From contig NZ_CP012983.1 in assembly GCF_001411495.1 (NCBI RefSeq), forward strand, positions 496,001 to 560,000: a stretch of DNA of 64,000 nt, read 5' to 3'. How positions within the stretch are numbered: position 1 is the first letter of the stretch; each line of letters begins with the position of its first letter. This stretch comes from Burkholderia cepacia ATCC 25416 (GTDB lineage: Bacteria > Pseudomonadota > Gammaproteobacteria > Burkholderiales > Burkholderiaceae). Positions 32,585 through 41,541 of the stretch are shown here, piece after piece. Made by a program: the position numbers and the translations under genes. The notes beneath the pieces were generated by a model. It was not told the DNA's origin. It was given only the letters and a program-made list of their open reading frames with translations, and searched no databases.

Positions 32585-32596
32585 ACGGCGGGTAAC

Positions 32597-32619
32597 ACGT
32601 GTCGGGAATCCCGACACGT
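32597..32619. promoter_or_regulatory. Upstream activator site 2 for the NtrC-type regulator
   Basis: A 23-bp palindrome with 11-bp perfect arms around a central A; the core is TGTCGGGAATCCCGACA. It is the stronger of the pair, centred about 86 nt before the expected start. The arms are longer than in site 1. Confidence 0.88.
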
Positions 32620-32667
32620 TGTGCACGGTTCATCGTTCGATACGCCGCCCGGCGGGCGCATGCGTGC

Positions 32668-32683
32668 TGGCACGCATGTTGCA
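32668..32683 (+). promoter_or_regulatory. Sigma-54 (RpoN) promoter
   Basis: TGGCACGCATGTTGCA matches the RpoN consensus (TGGCACG-N4-TTGCA) with GG at 32669-32670 and GC at 32681-32682, spaced as required. It lies 37 nt before the ATG of the 32721 gene, leaving about 25 nt of leader with GGAG at 32711-32714. Confidence 0.93.
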
Positions 32684-32720
32684 GATATCACGGCATCGCA
32701 ACCCGTTGCCGGAGCCCGTC

Positions 32721-33464
32721 ATGAAGTCGATCCCACGCGCCGCCGTTCGCCGCAGCTGTGTCGGACTGTGTGCCGCCGCGCTGATCGCCGCGGCGACCGC
32801 CTGCGCCGCGCAGGTTCCACCCCCGCCGCCTGCGGACGAACCGCCCGGTGCGCCGCCGCGCGCCGGTTTCGAACCGGCTCCTCTTTCGCCTCCGCCGCTG
32901 TCGCCCGTCGCCTCCGACACGCTCGTGTCCGGCACGCTCTCGCGCCTGACGATCAACCCGGAAGGCGCGGTCGACGGTTTCGTGCTGACCGACGGTACGC
33001 TCGTCGGCGTGCCGCCGCATCTCGGCACGCAGCTGATCGCGCTCGCGCGGCCGGGCGACCGGGTAACGGTGGCCGGCGAACGTCGCGCCGGCGACGACAT
33101 CCACGCGCGCGTCGTGCGCAACGACCGCAGCGGCGCATCGTTGTCCGACCAGCCGCCGCCATCCGCCGCGCCGATGCCGCCCGCGCTGCGCGGCGTCAAT
33201 CTGGCCCGGCTCAGCGTGTCGGGTGTCGTGCGGCGCGTCATGCGCGCACCACGCGGCGAGCCGGACGGCGTGATGCTCGACAGCGGCGCGATCGTCAAGC
33301 TGACGGTGCCGGCCGCGCAGCAGTTCGGCGCGCTGCTCGTACCCGGCGCGCGCGTTGCCGCGGTCGGATACGGCACGCGCAATGCCTACGGCGAAGCGCT
33401 GCAGGCCACCGCATTCGGCTCGCCGGGCCGTGTCGTGAATCTTTATGACGACGTCGTGCGCTGA
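32721..33464 (+). CDS. Exported protein with duplicated beta-rich (OB-like) domain
   Basis: 247 residues. Signal peptide about residues 1-30 (cleavage near ACA-AQ), then a Pro-rich linker (31-70). Two homologous units follow: about 70-138 (VSGTLSRLTINPEGAVDGFVL ... VPPHLG ... PGDRVTVAGE) and about 160-240 (VSGVVRRVMRAPRGEPDGVML ... VPGARVAAVGYG). The pattern of a GxV strand, a DG(x)hhL strand, then a G-D-R-V strand suggests small OB-like barrels; this fold is inference. It is the first gene after the sigma-54 promoter and is related to its neighbour at 33505. Likely periplasmic. Function unknown. Confidence 0.8.
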   Translation: MKSIPRAAVRRSCVGLCAAALIAAATACAAQVPPPPPADEPPGAPPRAGFEPAPLSPPPLSPVASDTLVSGTLSRLTINPEGAVDGFVLTDGTLVGVPPHLGTQLIALARPGDRVTVAGERRAGDDIHARVVRNDRSGASLSDQPPPSAAPMPPALRGVNLARLSVSGVVRRVMRAPRGEPDGVMLDSGAIVKLTVPAAQQFGALLVPGARVAAVGYGTRNAYGEALQATAFGSPGRVVNLYDDVVR

Positions 33465-33504
33465 TCGCACGTCGTTTTCCTGCCATCCCACAAGGAGTCC
33501 TGCC

Positions 33505-34050
33505 ATGCACTGGATCGATCCCGCCTGCCTGCCCGAAACGCGCGGCCGCGTCACACAGTTCCTGCTCAACCCGCACGGGGACATCGACGGCCTGATCCTG
33601 AACGGCGACCTGCAGGTTCACGTGCCGCCGCACCTGGGCCGCGAACTGGTTCGCCATGTCGAGGTGGGCGACCGCATCCGCGTGCGCGGCGTCAAGTCGC
33701 GCGGCGCCGCGATGATCGTGGCGGTGCAGCTGACCGGGCGCCACGGCGTCGACATCGTCGACAACGGGCCCGTGCCCGGTGCGCCGAAGCCGCCGCATGG
33801 CGGCCGCAAGCTGATGGAGATGAGCGGCGAAGTCGCGTTCGCGCTGCACGGCCCGAAAGGCGAGCTGAACGGCGCGTTGCTGACGAACGGCGTCGTGCTG
33901 CGGATGCCGCCGCATGCGGCAGCCGAGCTGAGCGACTATCTGCGCGCCGGTATCCATGTCATGGCGTGGGGGCAAGGCGTCGTCACGCGGTACGGCGCGG
34001 TGCTCGAAGTGAGCGAGATCGCCGAGCTGGTCGATGTGGACGACGAATGA
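33505..34050 (+). CDS. Cytoplasmic paralogue with the same duplicated domain
   Basis: 181 residues, no signal peptide, AAGGAG at 33492-33497 before the ATG. Two units match those of the 32721 product: about 9-75 (GRVTQFLLNPHGDIDGLILNGD ... VPPHLGRELVRHVEVGDRIRVRG) and about 105-175 (GEVAFALHGPKGELNGALLTNG ... MPPHAAAELSDYLRAGIHVMAWG). The PPH motif occurs in both units. Pairing an exported and an unexported copy of the same fold in one sigma-54 operon is unusual. No function is known to me. Confidence 0.8.
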   Translation: MHWIDPACLPETRGRVTQFLLNPHGDIDGLILNGDLQVHVPPHLGRELVRHVEVGDRIRVRGVKSRGAAMIVAVQLTGRHGVDIVDNGPVPGAPKPPHGGRKLMEMSGEVAFALHGPKGELNGALLTNGVVLRMPPHAAAELSDYLRAGIHVMAWGQGVVTRYGAVLEVSEIAELVDVDDE

Positions 34051-34063
34051 CTGCCCGTCGACG

Positions 34064-35329
34064 ATGAGAGCGGCGCGCGCGCTCGAGGCGCTCAATTTCT
34101 TCCTGGCCGACGTGCAGGCCGGCATCGGCCCGTTCATCGGCGTGATCCTGCTGTCGCGCGGCTGGAGTGCCGACGCGATCGGCTCGGTCATGACGCTGGC
34201 CGGGCTCGCCGCGATGGCCGCGACGCCGCCGGCCGGCGCGCTCGTCGATGCGCTGCGCGCGAAGCGCGCGCTGATCGTCGCGGCCACCGCCGTGACGGCG
34301 CTGGCCTCGCTGGCGCTGATGTTCGCCGACGGTTATCCGGCGGTGGCGGCGTCGCAGATCCTGGCCGCCGTCGGCGGCGCGGCGCTGGCGCCGGCCGTCG
34401 CGGGCGTGACGCTCGGCATCGCGCGCCGGCAGGGTTTCGACCGGCAGTTCGGCCGCAACCAGATGGCGAACCATGCGGGCAACGTGGTCGGCGCGGCGCT
34501 CGCCGGATGGCTCGGCTGGCATGCGGGATTCGACGCGGTGTTCGCGCTCGTCGCCGTGTTCACGCTCCTCGCGATCGCGAGTACGTTGGCGATTCCCGCA
34601 CGGGCCATCGACCACGCGTGCGCACGCGGCCTCGACGTGGACCATGCCGAGCCGCGAACGCATGCCGTGCGCGATGATCCGCCCATGGGCGCGTCGGCGC
34701 CGCCCGCCGGCGGCTTGCGCACGCTCGCCTCGAACCGGCCGCTGCTCCTGCTCGGCGCGTCGCTCGCGCTGTTTCATCTCGGCAACGCGGCGATGCTGCC
34801 GCTCTACGGGATGGGCGTGGTCGCCACGCATCGCAGCAACGCGAGCATGTTCACCGCGCAAACCATCGTCATCGCGCAGCTCGTGATGATCGCGGCCGCG
34901 TGGGTCGCGCCCCGGCTGATTCGCGCGCACGGTTATTGGCGCGTGCTGCTGCTTTCCTATCTGGTGTTGCCGGTGCGGGGCGTGATTGCCGCCGTGCTGA
35001 TGAGCGAGGCGGGCGTCTGGCCGGTGCAGGTGCTCGACGGCATCGGTGCCGGCCTGCAAAGCGTCGTCGTGCCGGCGCTCGTCGTGCGCCTGCTGCACGG
35101 CTCCGGCCGCGTGAACGCCGGGCAGGGCGCCGTCGCGACCGCGCAGGGGATCGGCGCGGCGCTCAGTCCCGTGCTGGGCGGCGTGCTCGCGCAGCACTTC
35201 GGTTATCCGGTCGCATTCGTCGTGCTGGGCGCCGTGTCGACGGGCGCGCTCGCGCTCTGGCTCGGTCACGCGCGAGCGCTGAGCAGCGTGTGCGGCAAGC
35301 CGGCCGACCTGCCGGCCGCGTCGTCCTGA
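34064..35329 (+). CDS. MFS transporter
   Basis: 421 residues, about 12 membrane helices with a loop of about 35 polar residues between the halves (around residues 195-230). It is a drug/metabolite-type MFS. Start MRAARALEALNFFLADVQAG at 34064, 13 nt after the upstream stop; an earlier ATG at 34034 overlaps the previous gene. The helical pattern (FFLADVQAGIGPFIGVIL, then SRGWSADAIG) is typical of the family. Substrate unknown; its place in the sigma-54 operon suggests a role tied to the OB-like proteins and the next permease. Confidence 0.85.
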   Translation: MRAARALEALNFFLADVQAGIGPFIGVILLSRGWSADAIGSVMTLAGLAAMAATPPAGALVDALRAKRALIVAATAVTALASLALMFADGYPAVAASQILAAVGGAALAPAVAGVTLGIARRQGFDRQFGRNQMANHAGNVVGAALAGWLGWHAGFDAVFALVAVFTLLAIASTLAIPARAIDHACARGLDVDHAEPRTHAVRDDPPMGASAPPAGGLRTLASNRPLLLLGASLALFHLGNAAMLPLYGMGVVATHRSNASMFTAQTIVIAQLVMIAAAWVAPRLIRAHGYWRVLLLSYLVLPVRGVIAAVLMSEAGVWPVQVLDGIGAGLQSVVVPALVVRLLHGSGRVNAGQGAVATAQGIGAALSPVLGGVLAQHFGYPVAFVVLGAVSTGALALWLGHARALSSVCGKPADLPAASS

Positions 35330-35366
35330 ACGTGCTTTCCTTCTCCCTGCGATTCCCGACCTGCCC

Positions 35367-36563
35367 ATGAATTCCGTTTCACTTGCATGGCTGATTTCCG
35401 CGCTCGCCACGGCGGGCGTCATCGCCCGCCCGTTCGGCTGGCCCGAGGCGACCTGGGCCGTGAGCGGCGCGTTGCTGCTGGTAGTGTGCGGCCTGTTGCC
35501 CGTGCATCCGGCGCTCGATGCCGTCGCGAAGGGCGGCGACGTGTACCTGTTCCTGACCGGCATGATGCTGCTGTCCGAGGTCGCGCGGCGCGAAGGGCTG
35601 TTCGACTGGGTCGCGACGCGCGTCGTCAATCTCGCGCAGGGTTCTCCCCGGCGCCTGTTCGCGCTCGTCTACCTGGTGGGCACCGTGACGACGGTCTTCC
35701 TGTCGAACGATGCGACCGCCGTCGTGCTGACGCCCGCGGTCATCGCGGCCGCGCGCCGGGCGAAGGCCGATCCGCTGCCGCTGCTGTACATCTGCGCGTT
35801 CGTCGCGAACGCGGCGAGTTTCGTGCTGCCGATCTCGAACCCCGCGAATCTCGTGCTGTACGGCGCGCGCATGCCGTCGCTCGGCGTATGGCTGGCCCAC
35901 TTCGCGATCCCGTCCGTCGCATCGATCGCATGCACGTTCCTGATGCTTCGGATGACCCAGCGGCACGCGCTCGGCGGCCGTTGCGAATCCGGTTTGCCGA
36001 CCCGGCCGCTCACCGGCGGCGGGCGTATCGCGCTGGCCGGCATCGCGATCACGGCCGCCGCGCTGATGACGGTGTCGGCGCTCGATCTTCCGCTCGGGTT
36101 GCCGACCGCGGCGGCGGGGATCGTCACCGTCGCATGCGTGCTGGTCAAGGATCGCACCGCATGCGTGCCGATCGTTCGCGCGATTTCATGGAGCGTGTTG
36201 CCGCTCGTCGCGGGGCTGTTCGTACTCGTCGAGGCGCTCGACCGGAGCGGTGCGGTGCGTGCGCTCGCCGGGCTGCTGCGCGCGGTGACGGCAAGCGGCG
36301 AGCAGACCGCCGCGGCCGCGGCGGGCATTGCGATCGCACTGGCGTCGAACCTGGTCAACAACCTGCCTGCCGGGCTCATCGCGAGTTCGACGGTCGACGC
36401 CGCACGCAGCCCGCAAGCGGTGATCGACGCGATTCTGATCGGCGTTGACCTGGGGCCGAACCTGTCCGTCACCGGATCGCTCGCGACGATTCTGTGGCTC
36501 GCGGCCATCCGGCGTGAAGGGTTGCGGGTCGGTTTCGGCGCGTTCCTCGCGGTCGGCGCGTGA
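35367..36563 (+). CDS. ArsB/ion-transporter-superfamily permease
   Basis: 398 residues, about 11 helices, of the IT superfamily (ArsB/CitM/SLC13-like). The motif FLSNDATAVVLTPAVIAAA and the repeat-like SNLVNNLPAGLIASSTV are the inverted-repeat hairpin signatures with Asn residues. An arsenite efflux role (ArsB) is possible, but no arsR or arsC gene is near, so another oxyanion or organic anion is equally likely. It follows the MFS gene by 37 nt and ends the operon. TonB receptor converges 36 nt downstream. Confidence 0.85.
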   Translation: MNSVSLAWLISALATAGVIARPFGWPEATWAVSGALLLVVCGLLPVHPALDAVAKGGDVYLFLTGMMLLSEVARREGLFDWVATRVVNLAQGSPRRLFALVYLVGTVTTVFLSNDATAVVLTPAVIAAARRAKADPLPLLYICAFVANAASFVLPISNPANLVLYGARMPSLGVWLAHFAIPSVASIACTFLMLRMTQRHALGGRCESGLPTRPLTGGGRIALAGIAITAAALMTVSALDLPLGLPTAAAGIVTVACVLVKDRTACVPIVRAISWSVLPLVAGLFVLVEALDRSGAVRALAGLLRAVTASGEQTAAAAAGIAIALASNLVNNLPAGLIASSTVDAARSPQAVIDAILIGVDLGPNLSVTGSLATILWLAAIRREGLRVGFGAFLAVGA

Positions 36564-36599
36564 AGCGCACGAGTCGCAGCGCCGGCCTGCCAACCCCCG

Positions 36600-38705
36600 C
36601 TAGAACGTATAGGCGAGCGACGCGAACAGGCTGCGCGGTGCGCCCGGCGTGACCCACAAGCTGTTGTAGGAGCTGACGTAGGTGGTGCGGTTGAACAGGT
36701 TGTTCAGCACGACCGACGCACGCAGGTGCTTGTTGACCTGCACATAGCCGTTCAGCTGCACGGTCGCATAGGCCGGCAGCTCGAACCCGTCCTGCGTGTT
36801 CGCGGTGTTGCCGGCCCGGCGCCCGACGTAGATCAGGCCGGCGCCGGCGCCGGCCTTGTCCGCGAACGGTACCGCGGTTTCGTACAGGAGCAGCGCGCTG
36901 CCGCTCAGGCGCGGAATGTCGACGAGGCGTGCGCCGGGTGTCAGCACCGCGTCGTGCGTGACTTCGGCGTCGACGTACGCAAGGTTGACGAGGCCGCGCA
37001 CGCCGTGGCCGAGGTCGCCGTTCCATTCGAATTCGACGCCGCGGCTGCGCACCTCGCCGGCCGCGCGCGAGAAACCGGCGTTCGCCGGATCGGCGGTCAG
37101 CACGTTGCGCTTGTTGACGTAGAACGCCGCGACGGTCGCGAGCCAGCGCGCGCCGGCCCATTTCGCGCCGGCTTCGTAGCCGTGCCCCTTCTCCGGATCG
37201 AACGCGCGGCCGTCGACGTCGGCGCCGTTGTTCGGCCGGAACGAATACGCGGTGTTCGCATAGAGCGACAGGGCGGGGCTCATCTCGTACACGATGCCGA
37301 TGCGCGGACTCAACGCGGTCTGCACCTGGCTGCTCGTCGTGCCTTTCAGGCGGTTCTCGACCGACTGGTGGAAGCGATCCCAGCGCAGCCCGGCGAGGAT
37401 TTTCCAGTGCGGGCCGAACGCGAGCGTGTCCTGCGCGTAGAGCCCCTGGCCGTCGTCGCGCTCGAGCAGGTTGGTCGCGGTGCGCGGCGTGGGCGCCGGC
37501 TGGCCGTAGACGGGATCGAAGATGTCGATCGCATACGGCGCCGCGGCCGTGGGCGTCGAGCGCGCGACGAACTGGTCGTAGTTGAAGCGGTACGCATCGA
37601 CGCCCAGCACGAGCGTGTGGCCGATGCCGCCGGTGCGGAACTTGCCGGCCGTTTCGATGCGGCCCTGCAGGTCGTTCGAATGAAACGCGACTTGCCGGTA
37701 GCGGCGCCACAGCGTGCGGCCGTCCGGCTGCAGCGCGAATGCCTCGGACGAGCGGCCGGACAGGTCGGTGGTGCGCTGCGCGAACCCGGCGTTGACCGAC
37801 CAGTTCGCATCGACGCGATGCTCGAGCGTGAACTGATGGCCTGTGTTGCGCACGTCGTAGTCGCCGTCGCGCGGCTCGCCGAGGAAGCGCGATGCGGGAA
37901 TCGCACCGAGCTGCCCGCCCACCGCGACCACGCCGCGATCGAGCGGTGCGCGCTGGCGCGCACTCTCGAATTCGTAATGAAGCGTCGTGTCCGCACCGAT
38001 GTCCCACGTGAACGACGGCGCGAACAGGTAGCGTTTGCTCGACACGGTATCGCGGAAGCTGCCGTTGTTCTCGTTCATCGCGACGAAGCGGTACGCGAGC
38101 GACTTCGTCACGGGGCCGGTCGAATCGAGCGTCTCGCGCAATGCGCCGTAGCTGCCGGCCGACACGCCGACGGTGTTCGCGCGCGCGAACTGCGGCTGCT
38201 TCGTCGTGTAGCTGATGAGCCCGCCCGGATCGCCGCGCCCGTACAGCGCCGACGCGGGCCCCTTGAGCACTTCCATGCGCTCGAGGTTGGCGGTGTCGCG
38301 CGGCACGCTGATCCCGCGATTCCATGAAAAGCCGTTGACGAGGTAGTCGGTGCCGGACGTGTTGCCGTCGCCGGCGAAGCCGCGCACCGCGTAGTTGTCC
38401 CAAAGACCGCCGAAGTTGTTCTGCCGTGCGACGCCCGCGACCCAGTCGTACAGGTCCTCGCCGCGCGTCGCGGCGACCGTGCGCACGAGTTTCGCATCGA
38501 CGCTGCTGACCGCGAACGGGATCTCCATCACGTCCGCGTCGCCGCGCGTCGCGCTCGTCGAGTCGCGTGTGCGAAATGGCGCGCTTGCGCGCTGCCCCGA
38601 GATCTCGATGGTGGGCAGCGTCGCCTCCTGCGCGTCGGCCGCGCCCACGCCTGCCGCGCCGACGACGATGGCCATCGGTGCGGCCGCCCAGTTCCTCCTG
38701 CTCAT
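36600..38705 (-). CDS. TonB-dependent siderophore receptor
   Basis: 701 residues in the outer membrane. Signal peptide to about residue 26 (start MSRRNWAAAP, preceded by GGGAGAGGT on the minus strand), a TonB-box-like LPTIEISGQ, a plug domain (about 45-170) and a 22-strand barrel ending in the terminal Phe of ASLAYTF. The class is ferrichrome/hydroxamate-like, with no N-terminal signalling domain. A Fur-like palindrome lies 94 nt upstream, so iron control is expected. No siderophore biosynthesis or ABC uptake genes lie nearby, so it may use foreign siderophores. Confidence 0.92.
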   Translation of the reverse strand: MSRRNWAAAPMAIVVGAAGVGAADAQEATLPTIEISGQRASAPFRTRDSTSATRGDADVMEIPFAVSSVDAKLVRTVAATRGEDLYDWVAGVARQNNFGGLWDNYAVRGFAGDGNTSGTDYLVNGFSWNRGISVPRDTANLERMEVLKGPASALYGRGDPGGLISYTTKQPQFARANTVGVSAGSYGALRETLDSTGPVTKSLAYRFVAMNENNGSFRDTVSSKRYLFAPSFTWDIGADTTLHYEFESARQRAPLDRGVVAVGGQLGAIPASRFLGEPRDGDYDVRNTGHQFTLEHRVDANWSVNAGFAQRTTDLSGRSSEAFALQPDGRTLWRRYRQVAFHSNDLQGRIETAGKFRTGGIGHTLVLGVDAYRFNYDQFVARSTPTAAAPYAIDIFDPVYGQPAPTPRTATNLLERDDGQGLYAQDTLAFGPHWKILAGLRWDRFHQSVENRLKGTTSSQVQTALSPRIGIVYEMSPALSLYANTAYSFRPNNGADVDGRAFDPEKGHGYEAGAKWAGARWLATVAAFYVNKRNVLTADPANAGFSRAAGEVRSRGVEFEWNGDLGHGVRGLVNLAYVDAEVTHDAVLTPGARLVDIPRLSGSALLLYETAVPFADKAGAGAGLIYVGRRAGNTANTQDGFELPAYATVQLNGYVQVNKHLRASVVLNNLFNRTTYVSSYNSLWVTPGAPRSLFASLAYTF

Positions 38706-39061
38706 ACCTCTCCCTTTCGTGTCGTTCGCGTTCGGGCACGGCGGGCGGCCTTGCGCTGACATCGGTGTTCCAAACAGTACATTTGCGCGGCAATTTAATG
38801 CAAATGAGAGGCATTTGCAATCGTAATTTTGAGGATTGGTATGGGGAGCGAAACGGTGGGGCGCGCGGATGCGAGCGAGGGGATGGGTGGATTTCCTGAA
38901 ATGCCGAACGGCGGGGAAAACAAACCATGGCGTGGTGACGGCCGGATAGCGCTTTCGTCACGCCTGCGCGAGAAATATGAGTGAAATTGCAGGGGGCACG
39001 GCGCCACGCGATGCACGACACCGCGCTCGCCGACGCGCGCCGGCGCCCGTGCGTGTTCAGC
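38706..39061. other. Gap between the TonB receptor and the GntR regulator
   Basis: 356 nt without a gene. It contains the receptor promoter in an AT-rich patch (38770-38835) with the Fur-like site at 38799-38819. The remaining 38840-39061 shows nothing I can name. Confidence 0.5.
38799..38819. promoter_or_regulatory. Fur-box-like palindrome
   Basis: TGCAAATG-AGAGG-CATTTGCA, with 8-bp perfect arms, lies in an AT-rich patch about 94 nt before the siderophore-receptor start. The core AAATGAnnnnCATTTGC fits Fur boxes known from beta-proteobacteria. Confidence 0.8.
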
Positions 39062-39763
39062 TCAATCCGGATCGGCTTTCAGCCCACCCTCGATCCACCG
39101 CGCTTCCGACGCGCGAAGATGCGCGCGAATGGCCGTCTGCGCGGCGATCGGATCGCCGGCCTGCAACGCGAGCAGCACGTCCTCGTGCTCGCGCACCGCG
39201 GCGGTCCACGTCTGCGGATTCTCCGCATGGCCGCGCATCGCGGCCGCGATCGGGTCGTGGCGGCTGTCGAACAGCTCGCCGACGAAGCGGGTGAGCACCG
39301 AGTTGCCGGCGGCTTCCGCGATCAGCATGTGGAACTGCCGGTCGGCTTCGACCGGGGATTTGCCGGCCTCCGCGAGCCGCTTCATGCGCTGAACGGTGCG
39401 GCGCAGCCGCTCGAGCATGGCGGCCGTCATCCGCGCTGCGGCCAGCGCGGCGACGCTGCCTTCGACGGCCGCGCGAGCCTGCATCAATTCCGACGGACTG
39501 TCGCCGAGCGTGGCCATCGGGCCGACAGCGTCGGCGGCCGTATCGCGCACATAGACGCCGGAGCCCATGCGGATTTCGATCTGCCCGCCGATTTCCAGCG
39601 CGATCAGCGCCTCCCGAAGCGACGGCCGCGACACGCCGAGCGTCAGCGCCAGCTCGCGCTCGGGCGGCAGCCGCTCGCCGATCGCGAATTCGCCCTGGCG
39701 AATCAACGCGACGATCTGGGCCGCGACCGATTGGTAAAGCCGCTTGGGTTCTGTCGATTTCAT
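39062..39763 (-). CDS. FadR-type GntR transcriptional regulator (FCD domain)
   Basis: 233 residues from ATG 39761-39763. The N-terminal winged helix (LYQSVAAQIVALIRQGEF, then RLPPERELALTLGVSRPSLREALIALE) is followed by an all-helical FCD ligand domain with metal-binding His/Asp positions in DRQFHMLIAEAAGN and the late REHEDVLLAL. Divergent from the sugar operon at 39997, so it probably represses it and responds to a sugar acid intermediate. Two similar half-palindromic sites in the shared gap are candidate operators. Confidence 0.9.
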   Translation of the reverse strand: MKSTEPKRLYQSVAAQIVALIRQGEFAIGERLPPERELALTLGVSRPSLREALIALEIGGQIEIRMGSGVYVRDTAADAVGPMATLGDSPSELMQARAAVEGSVAALAAARMTAAMLERLRRTVQRMKRLAEAGKSPVEADRQFHMLIAEAAGNSVLTRFVGELFDSRHDPIAAAMRGHAENPQTWTAAVREHEDVLLALQAGDPIAAQTAIRAHLRASEARWIEGGLKADPD

Positions 39764-39903
39764 CCGAGTGATAGGGATCAATGCGCTTCGGGCGCAAGCG
39801 CGTGTCGCGGAGTCTATCACGCCGGACGCATCGCCCCGTGTAGCGGCGCGTTCATCCGGATGTCCGGGTTTTCACTATTGGTAAGATCAGATGTGAATAA
39901 TTA

Positions 39904-39961
39904 AATTGGCTTGACCAAAATGGGTTTGATTGCTGTAATTCATCCAAATTGGACTGACCGG
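39904..39961. promoter_or_regulatory. Paired operator candidates for the FadR-type regulator
   Basis: AATTGGCTTGACCAA (39904-39918) and AATTGGACTGACCGG (39947-39961) share the pattern AATTGG-N2-TGACC and repeat at 43 bp, about four helical turns. The first is an inverted TTGG...CCAA. A TCCAAATTGGA palindrome overlaps the second (39943-39953). Both lie in the AT-rich part of the divergent gap, between the regulator and the sugar operon. Confidence 0.7.
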
Positions 39962-39996
39962 TTAGTGTCGAGGTCGATCCATCCCCAGGAGACGCA

Positions 39997-41541
39997 ATGG
40001 CAATGCCTCGCAATCTGCCCGGTCAGGCCGCGCAGGACGAACCGGACCGGGAGATCCTGCGCCTGGACGGGATTCGCAAGCGCTTCCCCGGCGTCCTCGC
40101 GCTCGACGGGATTCGCCTCGACCTGCGCCGCGGCGAGGTGCATGCGGTGTGCGGCGAGAACGGCGCAGGCAAATCGACGCTGATGAAGATCATCAGCGGC
40201 CAGTACCTGCCCGACGACGGTGTCGTTCACTATCGCGGCGCGCCGGTGCGGTTTCATTCGGCCTCCGAAGCGCAGGCGGCCGGCATCTCGATCATTCATC
40301 AGGAGCTCAATCTCGTCCCGCACCTGAGCGTGGCGGAGAACCTGTTCCTCGCGCGCGAGCCGCGGCGCGGGCCGTTCGTCGATACGAAACGCATGAACGC
40401 GGAGGCGGCGCGCTGCATCGCGCGCATCGGCCTGAACGTCGCGCCGACGACGAAGGTCGGCGTGCTGTCCATCGCGCAGCAGCAGATGGTCGAGATCGCG
40501 AAGGCGCTGTCGCACGATGCGCGTGTGCTGATCATGGACGAACCCACGTCGTCGCTGACCGAAACGGAAACGGTGCAGCTGTTTCGCATCATCGAGGAAC
40601 TGCGCGCCGACGGCGTGGCGATTCTGTATATCTCGCACCGGCTCGACGAAATGGCGCAGATCGTCGATCGCGTGACGGTGCTGCGCGACGGGCGCCACAT
40701 CTCGACGGACGCTTTCGCCGACGTGAGCATCGACGACATCGTCGCGCGCATGGTCGGACGCACGCTCGACGACGCCTATCCGTCGCGGCAATCGGTGCCG
40801 ACCGACGAGGTGCTGCTCGACGTGCGGGACCTGCGCCGCGACGGCGTGTTCGGGCCGGTGTCGTTCGCGCTGCGCCGCGGCGAGATCCTCGGTTTCGCGG
40901 GCTTGATGGGCGCCGGGCGCACCGAGATCGCCCGCGCGATCTTCGGCGCGGATCGCCCCGACGGCGGCACGATCGGGCTGCACGGCCGGCCCGTGACGAT
41001 CCGCTCGCCGCGCGAGGCGATCCGGCACGGCATCGCGTATCTGTCGGAGGACCGCAAGAAGGAGGGTCTCGCGCTGCCGATGCCCGTCGCGGCGAACCTC
41101 ACGCTCGCGAACGTGCGCGGCATCACGTCACGCTTCGGATTCCTGCGCTTCGACGACGAACTCGACGTCGCGCGCCGCTACGTGCAGGACCTCGCGATTC
41201 GCACGCCGTCCGTGCACCAGCGCGTCCGAAACCTGTCCGGCGGCAACCAGCAGAAGGTCGTCATCGGCAAATGGCTGTACCGCGGCTCGAAGATCCTGTT
41301 CTTCGACGAGCCGACGCGCGGCATCGACGTCGGCGCGAAATTCGCGATCTACGGGCTGATGGACCGGCTCGCCGCCGACGGCGTCGGCGTGGTGCTGATC
41401 AGTTCGGAACTGCCCGAACTGCTCGGCATGACCGACCGGATCGCCGTTTTTCACGAAGGTCGATTGACCGCATTTCTCGATACGAAACACACCAGTCAGG
41501 AGGAGATCATGCACTACGCGTCGGGGAGTTCCCATGCTTGA
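39997..41541 (+). CDS. Sugar ABC transporter ATPase (RbsA/AraG type)
   Basis: 514 residues, two ABC domains. The first has Walker [10 protein letters not shown] and LIMDEPTSSL. The second has GLMGAGRTE in place of Walker A, the signature [10 protein letters not shown], and FFDEPTRGID. It starts the operon and overlaps the permease start by eight nt. It should import the hexose processed by the downstream enzymes, here predicted to be L-galactose or a similar L-sugar. Confidence 0.9.
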   Translation: MAMPRNLPGQAAQDEPDREILRLDGIRKRFPGVLALDGIRLDLRRGEVHAVCGENGAGKSTLMKIISGQYLPDDGVVHYRGAPVRFHSASEAQAAGISIIHQELNLVPHLSVAENLFLAREPRRGPFVDTKRMNAEAARCIARIGLNVAPTTKVGVLSIAQQQMVEIAKALSHDARVLIMDEPTSSLTETETVQLFRIIEELRADGVAILYISHRLDEMAQIVDRVTVLRDGRHISTDAFADVSIDDIVARMVGRTLDDAYPSRQSVPTDEVLLDVRDLRRDGVFGPVSFALRRGEILGFAGLMGAGRTEIARAIFGADRPDGGTIGLHGRPVTIRSPREAIRHGIAYLSEDRKKEGLALPMPVAANLTLANVRGITSRFGFLRFDDELDVARRYVQDLAIRTPSVHQRVRNLSGGNQQKVVIGKWLYRGSKILFFDEPTRGIDVGAKFAIYGLMDRLAADGVGVVLISSELPELLGMTDRIAVFHEGRLTAFLDTKHTSQEEIMHYASGSSHA

